DNA from: Paeniglutamicibacter sulfureus
GTDB taxonomy: Bacteria; Actinomycetota; Actinomycetes; Actinomycetales; Micrococcaceae
Length of the DNA: 64,000 bases
Assembly (NCBI RefSeq): GCF_039535115.1
Contig: NZ_BAAAWO010000001.1
Coordinates: forward strand, 310,001-374,000
Reading direction: 5' to 3'
The translations under genes were made by a program, and so were the position numbers. The notes under the pieces are model-generated. The model was not told the DNA's origin and ran no database searches. It saw nothing but the letters and a program-made list of their open reading frames with translations. This document shows, piece by piece, positions 8,992 through 16,945 of the stretch (position 1 is its first letter; each line of letters begins with the position of its first letter).

Positions 8992-10305
8992 GTGACTGTA
9001 TCCCGGAAAACCCTGCTCATCCCCGAGTCAACGCGCACCAGGGCGCAGCGCCGCGTGGTCTTCACGCTTTCCGCCTCCCAGCTGCTGTCCGGCGTGGGAA
9101 ACGGCGCGGGGCTGGCCATCGGGTCGCTCATGGCCGTGGAGCTGACCGGGTCCAACGCCTTCGCCGGTGCGGCCACCACCGCGATCTCTGTCGCGGGCGC
9201 GCTCAGCGCCCTGCCGCTGGCGGCCCTCGCGGTGAAGCGCGGCCGCCGCGTGGCGCTGTCCTTCGGCTACTTCCTGGCCGGGCTGGGCGCCGTCGGCATG
9301 ATGCTGGCCCCGGTGCTGGAGAGCTTCGCTGTGCTGATGCTCGGGGCTGCGCTGCTGGGCGTGGGGTCCGCGGCAAACCTGCAGGCCCGCTTTGCCGCCA
9401 CCGACCTTGCCGAAGACGCCACCCGCGGTCGCGATCTGGGTCTGGTGGTCTGGGCCATCACGATCGGAGCGGTTGCCGGCCCGAACCTCATTGGACCGGG
9501 AGCAGTGCTGGGCCAGGGCCTGGGGCTGCCGCCGATGAGCGGGCCGTTCCTCTTCTCGCTTGCCGGAATGGTCCTGGCCATCCTGGTGCTGAACATCGGG
9601 CTGCGCCCGGACCCCATCGACCTGGCCCGCGCCTGGGAGGCCGCCGACGGCATTGCCCCGCACCCGCCGGCGGTGGGCCGCCGACGCGGATCGCTGGCCA
9701 CCGGGCTGGTGGCGGTGCGGGAATCGCCGGGGGCGGCCCTGGGCATCTCCACCATCGTGGTGGCGCACCTGGTGATGGTGGGCGTCATGTCGATGACCCC
9801 GGTGCACCTCAAGGATCTTGCCGCCATCCCGGGGCACGAAATGCACGGGGGCACCGCCGACATCCTGGTGGTCATCGGGTTCGTGATCTCGCTCCACATC
9901 GCCGGCATGTATGCGCTCTCCCCGCTCGTCGGCTCACTGGCCGATAGGATCGGGCAGCCGCGGATGATGCTGGCGGGCCAGGGCGTGCTGGTGGCGGCGG
10001 TGCTGGTCGCCGGGCTGGGTGCCGACTCGCGGGCAGCGGTCACCACCGGCCTGGTGCTGCTGGGCCTGGGCTGGTCCATGTGCACCGTTTCCGGCTCCGC
10101 GTTCCTGGCCTCGCGGGTGGAGCGCGGACGCCGCGTGCTGGTCCAGGGTGTTTCCGACACCCTCATGGGTGCCGCCGGGGCATTGGGCGCCGCCGGTTCC
10201 GGATTGTTGCTGGCGTGGCTGGGCTACGCCGGGCTCGGCTACCTGTGCCTGGGCTTCATCCTGCTGGTTGCCGTCTTCTGCGTGCGCGAGGTTGCGCGGG
10301 CCTAG
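8992..10305 (+). CDS. MFS transporter
   Basis: A 437-residue integral membrane protein with about 12 hydrophobic helices, an AVKRGRRVALSFGYF loop between helices 2 and 3 in the position of the MFS loop motif, and a second copy SLADRIGQPRMML between helices 8 and 9. It is an exporter-type permease; substrate unknown. The GTG start follows a TAGACT box. Its TAG stop shares a CTAG palindrome with the stop of the convergent peptidase gene, so the genes overlap by four bases. Confidence 0.85.
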   Translation: MTVSRKTLLIPESTRTRAQRRVVFTLSASQLLSGVGNGAGLAIGSLMAVELTGSNAFAGAATTAISVAGALSALPLAALAVKRGRRVALSFGYFLAGLGAVGMMLAPVLESFAVLMLGAALLGVGSAANLQARFAATDLAEDATRGRDLGLVVWAITIGAVAGPNLIGPGAVLGQGLGLPPMSGPFLFSLAGMVLAILVLNIGLRPDPIDLARAWEAADGIAPHPPAVGRRRGSLATGLVAVRESPGAALGISTIVVAHLVMVGVMSMTPVHLKDLAAIPGHEMHGGTADILVVIGFVISLHIAGMYALSPLVGSLADRIGQPRMMLAGQGVLVAAVLVAGLGADSRAAVTTGLVLLGLGWSMCTVSGSAFLASRVERGRRVLVQGVSDTLMGAAGALGAAGSGLLLAWLGYAGLGYLCLGFILLVAVFCVREVARA

Positions 10306-11585
10306 GAATCCGCGTTGCTCATTTCCAGCAGCTTCGCGAAGATCATCGAGCCGTCGTCGCCGATTCCGTCGTGGTGGAATTCGTCGGTTTCCCACACGCG
10401 CATGTTGCCCACCGCGGCGGCGGTCTCCATCGACAGGTCCCTGTCCACGTACACGTCGTGCGTGTAGACGGCGGCAGCGACCGGCACGGTGTTGGCAGCC
10501 AAGACCTCCGGGTCGTAGAGTCGGCCCCAGTCCTCGTGTTCGGCCAGGATCCGCGCGGTTTCCTCCAGCGGGCGCAGCACCGGGTCGGAGTCGAAGTACC
10601 AGCTGTACACCATTTCTCCGGTCAGCAGCGGGGACGCCGCGTCGGGGGAGAAGGCCGGGAATTCCCCGAGCACGCGTTCGGCGGCCCAGTTGGTGGCTGC
10701 GCCCTGTCCGTAGATCGACTCGTGCAGCAGCGCATAGAGCGGGTTCGTGGTGCGGTCGGCCTGCTCGGCCACGGCGGCCAGGAAGGTGTCCGAGAGCCGC
10801 TTGCCGCCGGGGGTGTCGATGAAGGCGCCCTCCAGGACATGGTGCAGGGAGTGCACCCGGGTGTTGCCGCCCAGGAACTGGCCGAGCATCTGCACCAGCG
10901 GCACGGTCAGGGCCCGCCCGTTGGGCAGGTGCTCCTCGGTGGCGCGCAGGTGCGCGACGACCTCGTCCAGGACCAGGCGGTCTTGCGGGTACCAGCCGAA
11001 GTATTCCTCGTTGCGCGCGGCCATCCGTGCGTACGTGGCGCGGTAGACGGTGTCCGCGTCGGCGGTGAGCGAGGCCAGCCCGCCGGTGACCAGGCAGCGG
11101 TCAAGGGCCGTGGGGGCCAGGGACAGGTAGGTCAGCGTGCAGAAGCCGCCGTAGCTTTGGCCGAAGGTGCTCCAGGAGGAGATCCCCAGGGCGCGGCGGA
11201 TCGCCTCGGCGTCGTGCACGATCGCATCGGCGCGGAAGTGGGTGAGGTAGGCGGCCCGGGCCGCCGCGTCCCCGCGCAGCGGCAGGGACTGGCGGTTGGC
11301 CGGGGTGCTCAGGCCGGTGCCGCGCTGGTCCAGCAGCAGGATCCGGAAGGTCTTGGCGGCCTCCGCCATCCAGCCGGTGAGCGAGGCGGGGCGCGGGGAC
11401 TTGCCGCCGGGCCCGCCCTGCAGGAAGAGCAGCCACGGCATCGCCGAGGGGTCCTCGTGCTTGGTGGAGGTGATTTCGCGGGCGAACACCGTGAGGGTCT
11501 CGCCCTCGGGCCGGGAGTGGTCAAGCGGCAGCTCGAAGTAGTGCTCGGTGCTGCGCATGCCGCGGAAGACGTGGGTGGTGCTCAT
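10302..11585 (-). CDS. pip: Proline iminopeptidase-type alpha/beta hydrolase (S33)
   Basis: A 427-residue hydrolase that releases N-terminal proline or other residues from peptides. It shows the oxyanion-hole region FLQGGPGG (about 54-61), the LDQRGTG(L)S motif of prolyl aminopeptidases and the nucleophile elbow GQSYGG (about 143-148). The C-terminal half carries the catalytic Asp and His candidates (HDVYVD, EFHHDGI). Cytoplasmic; no signal peptide. The ATG at 11583-11585 overlaps the stop of the acetyltransferase gene (ATGA), so the two form a coupled pair. Confidence 0.85.
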   Translation of the reverse strand: MSTTHVFRGMRSTEHYFELPLDHSRPEGETLTVFAREITSTKHEDPSAMPWLLFLQGGPGGKSPRPASLTGWMAEAAKTFRILLLDQRGTGLSTPANRQSLPLRGDAAARAAYLTHFRADAIVHDAEAIRRALGISSWSTFGQSYGGFCTLTYLSLAPTALDRCLVTGGLASLTADADTVYRATYARMAARNEEYFGWYPQDRLVLDEVVAHLRATEEHLPNGRALTVPLVQMLGQFLGGNTRVHSLHHVLEGAFIDTPGGKRLSDTFLAAVAEQADRTTNPLYALLHESIYGQGAATNWAAERVLGEFPAFSPDAASPLLTGEMVYSWYFDSDPVLRPLEETARILAEHEDWGRLYDPEVLAANTVPVAAAVYTHDVYVDRDLSMETAAAVGNMRVWETDEFHHDGIGDDGSMIFAKLLEMSNADS

Positions 11586-12061
11586 TTCCGGTTCCCCAAT
11601 GCAGCCAGCGCCGCTCCCTCGAGCCGGCGCACCGTCCAGCCTTCCATCGATCCGGCGCCCAGTGAGTCGTAGAAGCCGATGGCCGGTTCATTCCAGTCCA
11701 GCACGCTCCACTCCACGCGGCGGTAGCCGCGCTCCACCGCGATCTGCGCCAGGGTGGCCAGCAACGCCTTGCCGTGTCCGGCGCCGCGGGCACTCTCGCG
11801 CACGTACAGGTCCTCCAGGTGGATCCCGTGCGTGCCCTCCCACGTTGAATACGTCAGGTACCACAGGGCGAAGCCCAGGACGGTGCCGTGCTCCTCGACC
11901 ACGTGCGCATGGACCTTCGGGTCGGCTCCGAAGAGGTGGGCGACGAGATCGGCCTCGGTGTTTTTCACCCCGTCGGGCTCGCGCTCAAAGATGGCCAATT
12001 CGTGGATGAGATCCAGGATGGCGGCGGCGTCGGAGGGCTGTGCCGGGCGAATCAAATGCAT
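11582..12061 (-). CDS. GNAT N-acetyltransferase, diamine/thialysine acetyltransferase type
   Basis: A 159-residue GNAT enzyme resembling SAT1/SAT2 diamine or thialysine acetyltransferases: IRPAQPSDAAAILDLI at the N-terminus, STWEGTHGIHLEDLYVRESARGAGHGKALL covering the acetyl-CoA motif A (RGxGxG/K), and EWSVLDWNEPAIGFYDSLGA as motif B. Likely substrates are polyamines or lysine analogues. It is the first gene of a unit with the iminopeptidase. The ATG at 12061 lies seven bases from a TAGGCT box. Confidence 0.85.
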   Translation of the reverse strand: MHLIRPAQPSDAAAILDLIHELAIFEREPDGVKNTEADLVAHLFGADPKVHAHVVEEHGTVLGFALWYLTYSTWEGTHGIHLEDLYVRESARGAGHGKALLATLAQIAVERGYRRVEWSVLDWNEPAIGFYDSLGAGSMEGWTVRRLEGAALAALGNRK

Positions 12062-12068
12062 GTGACCA

Positions 12069-12074
12069 AGCCTA
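12069..12074 (-). promoter_or_regulatory. -10 box (TAGGCT) of the GNAT gene
   Basis: Read on the minus strand, TAGGCT is followed by seven bases and the ATG. Confidence 0.5.
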
Positions 12075-12176
12075 CCGGCAGCGTTTGCGTGCCGTGAATC
12101 CAACGCGTGGGTGCGGGCCCCTAATGTTGGGGGCGATCGACACGCAAGAACAAAAGCAAGGACGGCACCAAGCAAT

Positions 12177-13031
12177 ATGATGGGCGGCCACCACGCGGCC
12201 ACCGGCGCAGCAGCCTGGATCGCGTTGACCACGAATTTCAAGCTCCCCACCGGGAGCCTCCCCGAGCACCTTCCCTGGCTGCCCGACGCCATCCCGCTGG
12301 GCTTCGGCCTGCTGGAGCAGTCCCCGATTGCCGGGGTCGCGGGGGCGATGGTCTGTGCCGGGGCGGCGCTGCTGCCCGACGCGGACCATCGCCGGGCAAC
12401 CATCGCGCACTCGCTGCCGCCGGTGTCCAACGCGATCTGCGCGGGCATCGGCGAGGTGTCCGGCGGCCACCGCAACGGCACGCACTCGTTGCTGGGCATT
12501 GCCGCATTCACGTTCATGGCGTGGGTGCTGGGCATGTGGACAGTGGATTCCACCCGCTTCGGGTTGGTCTATCCGGGTGCCGGGTTGCTGGCGGTGCTGC
12601 TGGTGTCCTTCGCGTTGAAGGCGTTGAAGTTCATTCCCGACACCATGGCGAAGCTGCCGTGGATCCTCTCGGTGCCGGCCGGCATCTTCGTGGCGGTGTT
12701 CTCGCCGGACGAGCAGAATTGGCTGGTGCTTGCGGTGGCAGTGGGCTGCGCGGTGCACATTGCAGGTGACATGCTCACCGTTGGCGGCTGCAACCTGATC
12801 TGGCCGGTGCGGATCCGTTCCCCGCGTTTCATCCGCCGCGTTCCGCTGCTCAAGGACGTGTGGAAGCCAGGTGGTCGCATAGCCATTCCCGTGCTGGGGC
12901 GGGCCGGTTCGGTGCGCGAGTGGCTGCTCTGCGTGCCGGTCTCCGCGTACGCGCTGGCCGGGCTGGTGGTGCCGGTGGTGCTGTTGGCCCACAACCAGGT
13001 GCTGCCGCTGACCAAGTTGCTGGGCTTTTAG
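12177..13031 (+). CDS. Membrane-bound metal-dependent hydrolase, YdjM family
   Basis: A 284-residue membrane protein starting MMGGHHAATGAAAW. The family motifs are GHH near the N-terminus, LLPDADHRR at about 70-78 and GGHRNGTHSL at about 103-112; these His/Asp residues form the putative metal site. About five hydrophobic helices follow. YdjM in E. coli is a LexA-regulated membrane protein of unknown reaction; no SOS box was seen here. Start uncertain by one codon (ATG ATG); the nearest purine-rich stretch is about 14 bases upstream. Confidence 0.75.
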   Translation: MMGGHHAATGAAAWIALTTNFKLPTGSLPEHLPWLPDAIPLGFGLLEQSPIAGVAGAMVCAGAALLPDADHRRATIAHSLPPVSNAICAGIGEVSGGHRNGTHSLLGIAAFTFMAWVLGMWTVDSTRFGLVYPGAGLLAVLLVSFALKALKFIPDTMAKLPWILSVPAGIFVAVFSPDEQNWLVLAVAVGCAVHIAGDMLTVGGCNLIWPVRIRSPRFIRRVPLLKDVWKPGGRIAIPVLGRAGSVREWLLCVPVSAYALAGLVVPVVLLAHNQVLPLTKLLGF

Positions 13032-13039
13032 CGCAAAGG

Positions 13040-13075
13040 AAATGCGCCCGCCGGAATGATCCGGCGGGCGCATTT
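13040..13075. terminator. Bidirectional terminator between convergent genes
   Basis: A perfect hairpin: AAATGCGCCCGCCGGA pairs with TCCGGCGGGCGCATTT around an ATGA loop. It ends in T runs on both strands and serves the YdjM-like gene and the helicase gene. Confidence 0.85.
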
Positions 13076-13087
13076 GCAGGTGCCGTC

Positions 13088-15619
13088 CTAGTCCTGGCGC
13101 CCCACGCCTGTCACCGTGATGACCGGGTAGCCGGCCTCGTCGGAGTCGGCCAGGTTCACCGTCGCGTCGATGCCCCAGTCGTGGTGATTGGCCGGGTCGG
13201 CGAAGACCTGCCGCACCTTCCATGACTCCTTGGACGGGGTGATCAGCAGAAGGTTGGGGCCACGGCCACCGGGTCCGTCGTCGATGTCCTCATGTTCCTC
13301 GAAGTACGCGTCCATGGCATCGGCCCAGGCATCGGCACCGAAGCCGCTGTGCCCGTCCAGCTCGCCCAGGGCACCGTCCTGCTCGTCGGCGAAGAGCTTC
13401 ACGCGGCGGAACATTTCGTTGCGCACCATCACGCGGAAGGCGCGCTCGTTGGAGGTCAGGCGCTCGGGGGCCGGCGGGATGATCTCGGCGTCGGGCTCGT
13501 GCAGCACGCCGTTGGCCAGTTCCTCCCATTCGTCCAGCAGCGAGGAGTCGATCTGGCGGATCAGTTCCCCGAGCCATTCGATGAGGTCCGACAGGTCCTC
13601 CCGAAGCGCGTCCTGCGGCACGGTCTGGCGCAGCGCCTTGAAGGCGTCGGTGAGGTAGCGAAGCAACACGCCCTCGGAGCGGGCCAGCGAGTAGAACTGC
13701 ACGTATTCGCTGAAGCTCATGGCGCGCTCGTACATGTCCCTGACCACCGACTTGGGGGCCACCTCGAAGTCGCCGAGCCACGGGGCACCGGCGCGATACT
13801 GCTCAAACGCGTTGCCCAGCACCTCGGCCAGCGGCTGCGGGTAGCTGACCTCCTCGAGCGCGGCCATGCGGTCGTTGTACTCCATGCCCTCGGCCTTCAT
13901 CGCGGCGATCGCCTCGCCGCGGGCCTTCTTCTCCTGGGCCGAGAGCACCTGGCGCGGCTTTTCCAGCGTCGCCTCGATGACCGAGACCACATCCAGCGCA
14001 TAGCCGGGGGACTCGGCGTCGAAGAGCTCAAGGGCCGCCAGCGCGAAGGGGGACAACGGCTGGTTCAGCGCGAAGTTCTCCTGCAGGTGCACCGTGAGGG
14101 CCAGCATGTTGCCGTGCCTGTCGGGGTGTTCGAGGCGTTCGACGACGCCGGTGGCCAGCAGCTCGCGCAGGATGCCCAGCGCCTTGCGCTGCAGGGCGCG
14201 CTGGCGCACCGGGGGCTCGTGGTTCTCCGTGAGCAGCCGGCGCGCCGCGGCAAAGGAATCGCCCTCGCGCGCCAGCAGGTTCAGCAGGATCGAGTGGGTC
14301 ACCGCGAACGAGGAGTTCAGCGTCTCGGGGGTGGAGACGATGATCCGTTCGTAGGTCTTCTCGCCCCAGGTCACGAAGCCCTGCGGCGGCTTCTTCTTGG
14401 TCACCTGGCGCAGCTTCTTGGAGTCGTCGCCGAACTTCGCCAGCGCCTTCTCCATGGCCTTTTTGTTCTCGATGGAGTGCTCGGGGGCCTGCACGACGAC
14501 GGTCCCGGCGGTGTCGAACCCGGCGCGGCCCGCGCGTCCGGCGATCTGGTGGAATTCGCGGGCGTTCAGGATGCGCGTGCGCACCCCGTCGTACTTGGAC
14601 AGCGCGGTGATCAACACCGTGCGGATGGGCACGTTGATGCCAACGCCCAGGGTGTCGGTGCCGCAGATGACCTTCAGCAGGCCGGCCTGGGCCAGCTGCT
14701 CGACCAACCGGCGGTACTTGGGCAGCATGCCGGCATGGTGCACGCCGATGCCGTGGCGGACCAGCCGGTTCAGCGTCTTGCCGAAGCCCGGGGCGAACCG
14801 GAATCCGGCGATCAGCTCGGAGATCCGGTCCTTTTCCTCGCGGGTGCATACGTTGATGCTCATCAACCCGCTGGCCCGGTCGATGGCCTCCAGCTGGCTG
14901 AAGTGCACCACGTAGATCGGCACCTGCTTGGTGCCCAGCAATTCCTCGATGGCTTCCTGCACCGGGTCCTGCGAGTAGTAGTAGTGCAGGGGGATGGGGC
15001 GTTCGGCGTGCGCCACGGTGGTGGTGGCGCGCCCGGTGCGCAGCGTGAGTTCGTCCTCGAACCGGGTAACGTCGCCGAGGGTCGCGCTCATCAGCAGGAA
15101 CTGAGCCTGCGGGAGTTCCAGCAGCGGGACCTGCCAGGCCCAACCGCGCTGCGGGTCGGCATAGAAGTGGAACTCGTCCATGACCACCGGACCCAGGTCG
15201 GCGTTCTTGCCTTCGCGCAGCGCAATGTTCGCCAGGATTTCGGCGGTGCAACAGATGATGGGTGCATCCTGGTTCACCGAGGAGTCACCGGTGACCATGC
15301 CGACGTTCTCCGCGCCGAAGATCTTGCAGAGGTCAAAGAACTTTTCCGAGACCAGCGCCTTGATCGGCGCCGTGTAGTAGCTGCGTTCCCCGCGGGCCAG
15401 TGCATGGAAGTGCGCGGCGACCGCCACCAGGGACTTGCCTGAACCCGTGGGTGTGGCCAGGATGACGTTGTTGCCTGCCACGAACTCCATGACGGCCTCG
15501 TCCTGCGCCGGGTACAGCCCGATGCCGCGGTCCTCCACCCACTTCACGAAGGCTTCATAGGTTGATTCGGCGGTGGCACCGCGCGGGGGAGTGTTGGGCA
15601 GCAACTCGGTAAGTTTCAT
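13088..15619 (-). CDS. Ski2-like DExH-box helicase with DUF3516 domain
   Basis: An 843-residue superfamily 2 helicase. Motif I ATPTGSGKS is at 55-63, motif II DEFH at 148-151, motif III SATLGD follows, and motif VI QIAGRAGRAG is in the second RecA domain. The long C-terminal part matches the actinobacterial DUF3516 extension. Proteins of this type are predicted RNA helicases related to Ski2/Mtr4; the physiological substrate is not known. Full length. It diverges from the Tam-like gene; a TAGTCT element is ten bases from the ATG. Confidence 0.88.
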   Translation of the reverse strand: MKLTELLPNTPPRGATAESTYEAFVKWVEDRGIGLYPAQDEAVMEFVAGNNVILATPTGSGKSLVAVAAHFHALARGERSYYTAPIKALVSEKFFDLCKIFGAENVGMVTGDSSVNQDAPIICCTAEILANIALREGKNADLGPVVMDEFHFYADPQRGWAWQVPLLELPQAQFLLMSATLGDVTRFEDELTLRTGRATTTVAHAERPIPLHYYYSQDPVQEAIEELLGTKQVPIYVVHFSQLEAIDRASGLMSINVCTREEKDRISELIAGFRFAPGFGKTLNRLVRHGIGVHHAGMLPKYRRLVEQLAQAGLLKVICGTDTLGVGINVPIRTVLITALSKYDGVRTRILNAREFHQIAGRAGRAGFDTAGTVVVQAPEHSIENKKAMEKALAKFGDDSKKLRQVTKKKPPQGFVTWGEKTYERIIVSTPETLNSSFAVTHSILLNLLAREGDSFAAARRLLTENHEPPVRQRALQRKALGILRELLATGVVERLEHPDRHGNMLALTVHLQENFALNQPLSPFALAALELFDAESPGYALDVVSVIEATLEKPRQVLSAQEKKARGEAIAAMKAEGMEYNDRMAALEEVSYPQPLAEVLGNAFEQYRAGAPWLGDFEVAPKSVVRDMYERAMSFSEYVQFYSLARSEGVLLRYLTDAFKALRQTVPQDALREDLSDLIEWLGELIRQIDSSLLDEWEELANGVLHEPDAEIIPPAPERLTSNERAFRVMVRNEMFRRVKLFADEQDGALGELDGHSGFGADAWADAMDAYFEEHEDIDDGPGGRGPNLLLITPSKESWKVRQVFADPANHHDWGIDATVNLADSDEAGYPVITVTGVGRQD

Positions 15620-15659
15620 GATGTGTCCAAGACTATCGGTTTACGTGGACCTTTCCGCC

Positions 15660-15665
15660 TACGCT
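15660..15665 (+). promoter_or_regulatory. -10 box (TACGCT) of the Tam-like gene
   Basis: TACGCT is followed by GTGGTT and the ATG, spacing six. Confidence 0.5.
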
Positions 15666-15671
15666 GTGGTT

Positions 15672-16460
15672 ATGAAATGGGACCCGAACAAGTACGTGCA
15701 GTTCGCAGATCACCGAGATCGTCCGTTTTACGATCTGACGGCCCGCATCACCGCCGCGACACCGCAACTGGTGGTGGACATGGGGTGCGGTCCCGGACCG
15801 CTGACGCATTCCCTGGCCGAGCGCTGGCCGGACGCCCGCGTGGTGGGCCTGGACTCGTCGGTGGAAATGATCGATCAGGCGCGCTCCAAGCACCATGCGG
15901 AATACCTCTCCTTTGAATTCGCCGATGCGACGCAGTGGACGCCAGAGCCAGATACCGACGTACTGGTCTCCAACGCCATGCTGCAATGGATTCCCGAACA
16001 CCGGCAGTTGATCGCCCGCTGGCTGGAGGCGTTGGCGCCGGGGGCGTGGTTTGCCGCGCAGGTCCCGGGCAACTTCCATTCGCCGTCGCACGCGCTGATG
16101 AGGCAGCTCGCGGAATCGGAGCGCTGGGCGCCGCAACTGTCCGGCGTGCTGCGGCAGGACGACGCGTCGGGGGAACCCTCCGACTACCTGAAGATCCTGC
16201 TGGATGCCGGGTTTGAACCCGATGTCTGGGAGACCACCTATGGGCAAATCCTCTCTGGACCGGACCCGGTGCTGGAGTGGGTCCGCGGAACCGCGCTGCG
16301 CCCGGTCCTGGCCCGGCTCAGCGCGACAGACGCCGCCGACTTCGAGGCCCAGTACGGAGCCTTGGTGAGCGAGGCCTATCCGGCCGTTGACGACCACGGC
16401 GGCGGGACCGTCACGCTCTTTCCCTTCCGTCGCATCTTCATGGTGGGCCGCAAGCGCTAG
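15672..16460 (+). CDS. tam: Trans-aconitate 2-methyltransferase-like enzyme
   Basis: A 262-residue SAM-dependent methyltransferase. The N-terminus MKWDPNKYVQFADHRDRPFYDL and the SAM motif VVDMGCGPGPLT (about 34-45), followed by VVGLDSSVEMI and SNAMLQWIPEH, match the Tam family, which methylates trans-aconitate so that it does not inhibit aconitase. The ATG at 15672 matches the conserved start and sits behind a TACGCT box; an upstream extension would overlap the divergent helicase gene. Confidence 0.85.
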   Translation: MKWDPNKYVQFADHRDRPFYDLTARITAATPQLVVDMGCGPGPLTHSLAERWPDARVVGLDSSVEMIDQARSKHHAEYLSFEFADATQWTPEPDTDVLVSNAMLQWIPEHRQLIARWLEALAPGAWFAAQVPGNFHSPSHALMRQLAESERWAPQLSGVLRQDDASGEPSDYLKILLDAGFEPDVWETTYGQILSGPDPVLEWVRGTALRPVLARLSATDAADFEAQYGALVSEAYPAVDDHGGGTVTLFPFRRIFMVGRKR

Positions 16461-16487
16461 ATTGCCCCGGGGAGCCGTGCCCTCTCG

Positions 16488-16493
16488 TAGGGT
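16488..16493 (+). promoter_or_regulatory. -10 box (TAGGGT) of the lipoprotein gene
   Basis: TAGGGT is followed by GGGGAC and the ATG, spacing six. Confidence 0.5.
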
Positions 16494-16499
16494 GGGGAC

Positions 16500-16811
16500 A
16501 TGGGAAAAAGCCTCTTGCCCGCGCTCGCCGTGGCCACCCTTATGCTCAGTGCCTGTGCGGGACCATCGGCCGACGAATTCCGCCAGCGCGATGTCCAGGG
16601 AAACACTGCCTGCATCCACTTTGGCAGCGGTTATACGGACGATGGAAGCGTAGGCCGCGCCAACATGGCCAAGGCCGCGGAACATGGCGCCGCGTCGTCA
16701 ACCGAGTCGATTCGCGCGGCGGTGTCAACTGATGCCGCCGGAGTACCGGTCATCACGGACGAGGAATCTTTCAAGAGCGCCTGCGAGGCGCAGGGGATGC
16801 GTTTCAAGTAG
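16500..16811 (+). CDS. Small predicted lipoprotein
   Basis: A 103-residue protein with a short signal peptide (MGKSLLPALAVATLML) ending in the lipobox LSAC, which places the lipidated Cys at about residue 19. The mature part is short, polar and carries two further Cys that could form a disulfide outside the membrane. No domain recognised. The 134 bp that follow (16812-16945) hold the AT-rich promoter of the HNH gene. Confidence 0.7.
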   Translation: MGKSLLPALAVATLMLSACAGPSADEFRQRDVQGNTACIHFGSGYTDDGSVGRANMAKAAEHGAASSTESIRAAVSTDAAGVPVITDEESFKSACEAQGMRFK

Positions 16812-16932
16812 GCAGGGGTGTCGAACGTGCTCCTCCGCACGTTGCCCAAGGTGGTATCTCGATCCTGCGGTGACATGGATTTTTGGGAGCCTGAAAATTC
16901 ATCAAGCTCTTCATATTTGTCTGGAACAGGCG

Positions 16933-16938
16933 TATAGT
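16933..16938 (+). promoter_or_regulatory. -10 box (TATAGT) of the HNH/DUF222 gene
   Basis: TATAGT is followed by AGTAAAT and the ATG, spacing seven, in a stretch much richer in A+T than the surroundings. Confidence 0.55.
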
Positions 16939-16945
16939 AGTAAAT

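Noticed and set aside
13292..15442. A 716-codon plus-strand frame antisense to the helicase gene
   Set aside because: Shadow of the helicase coding sequence with unnatural composition.
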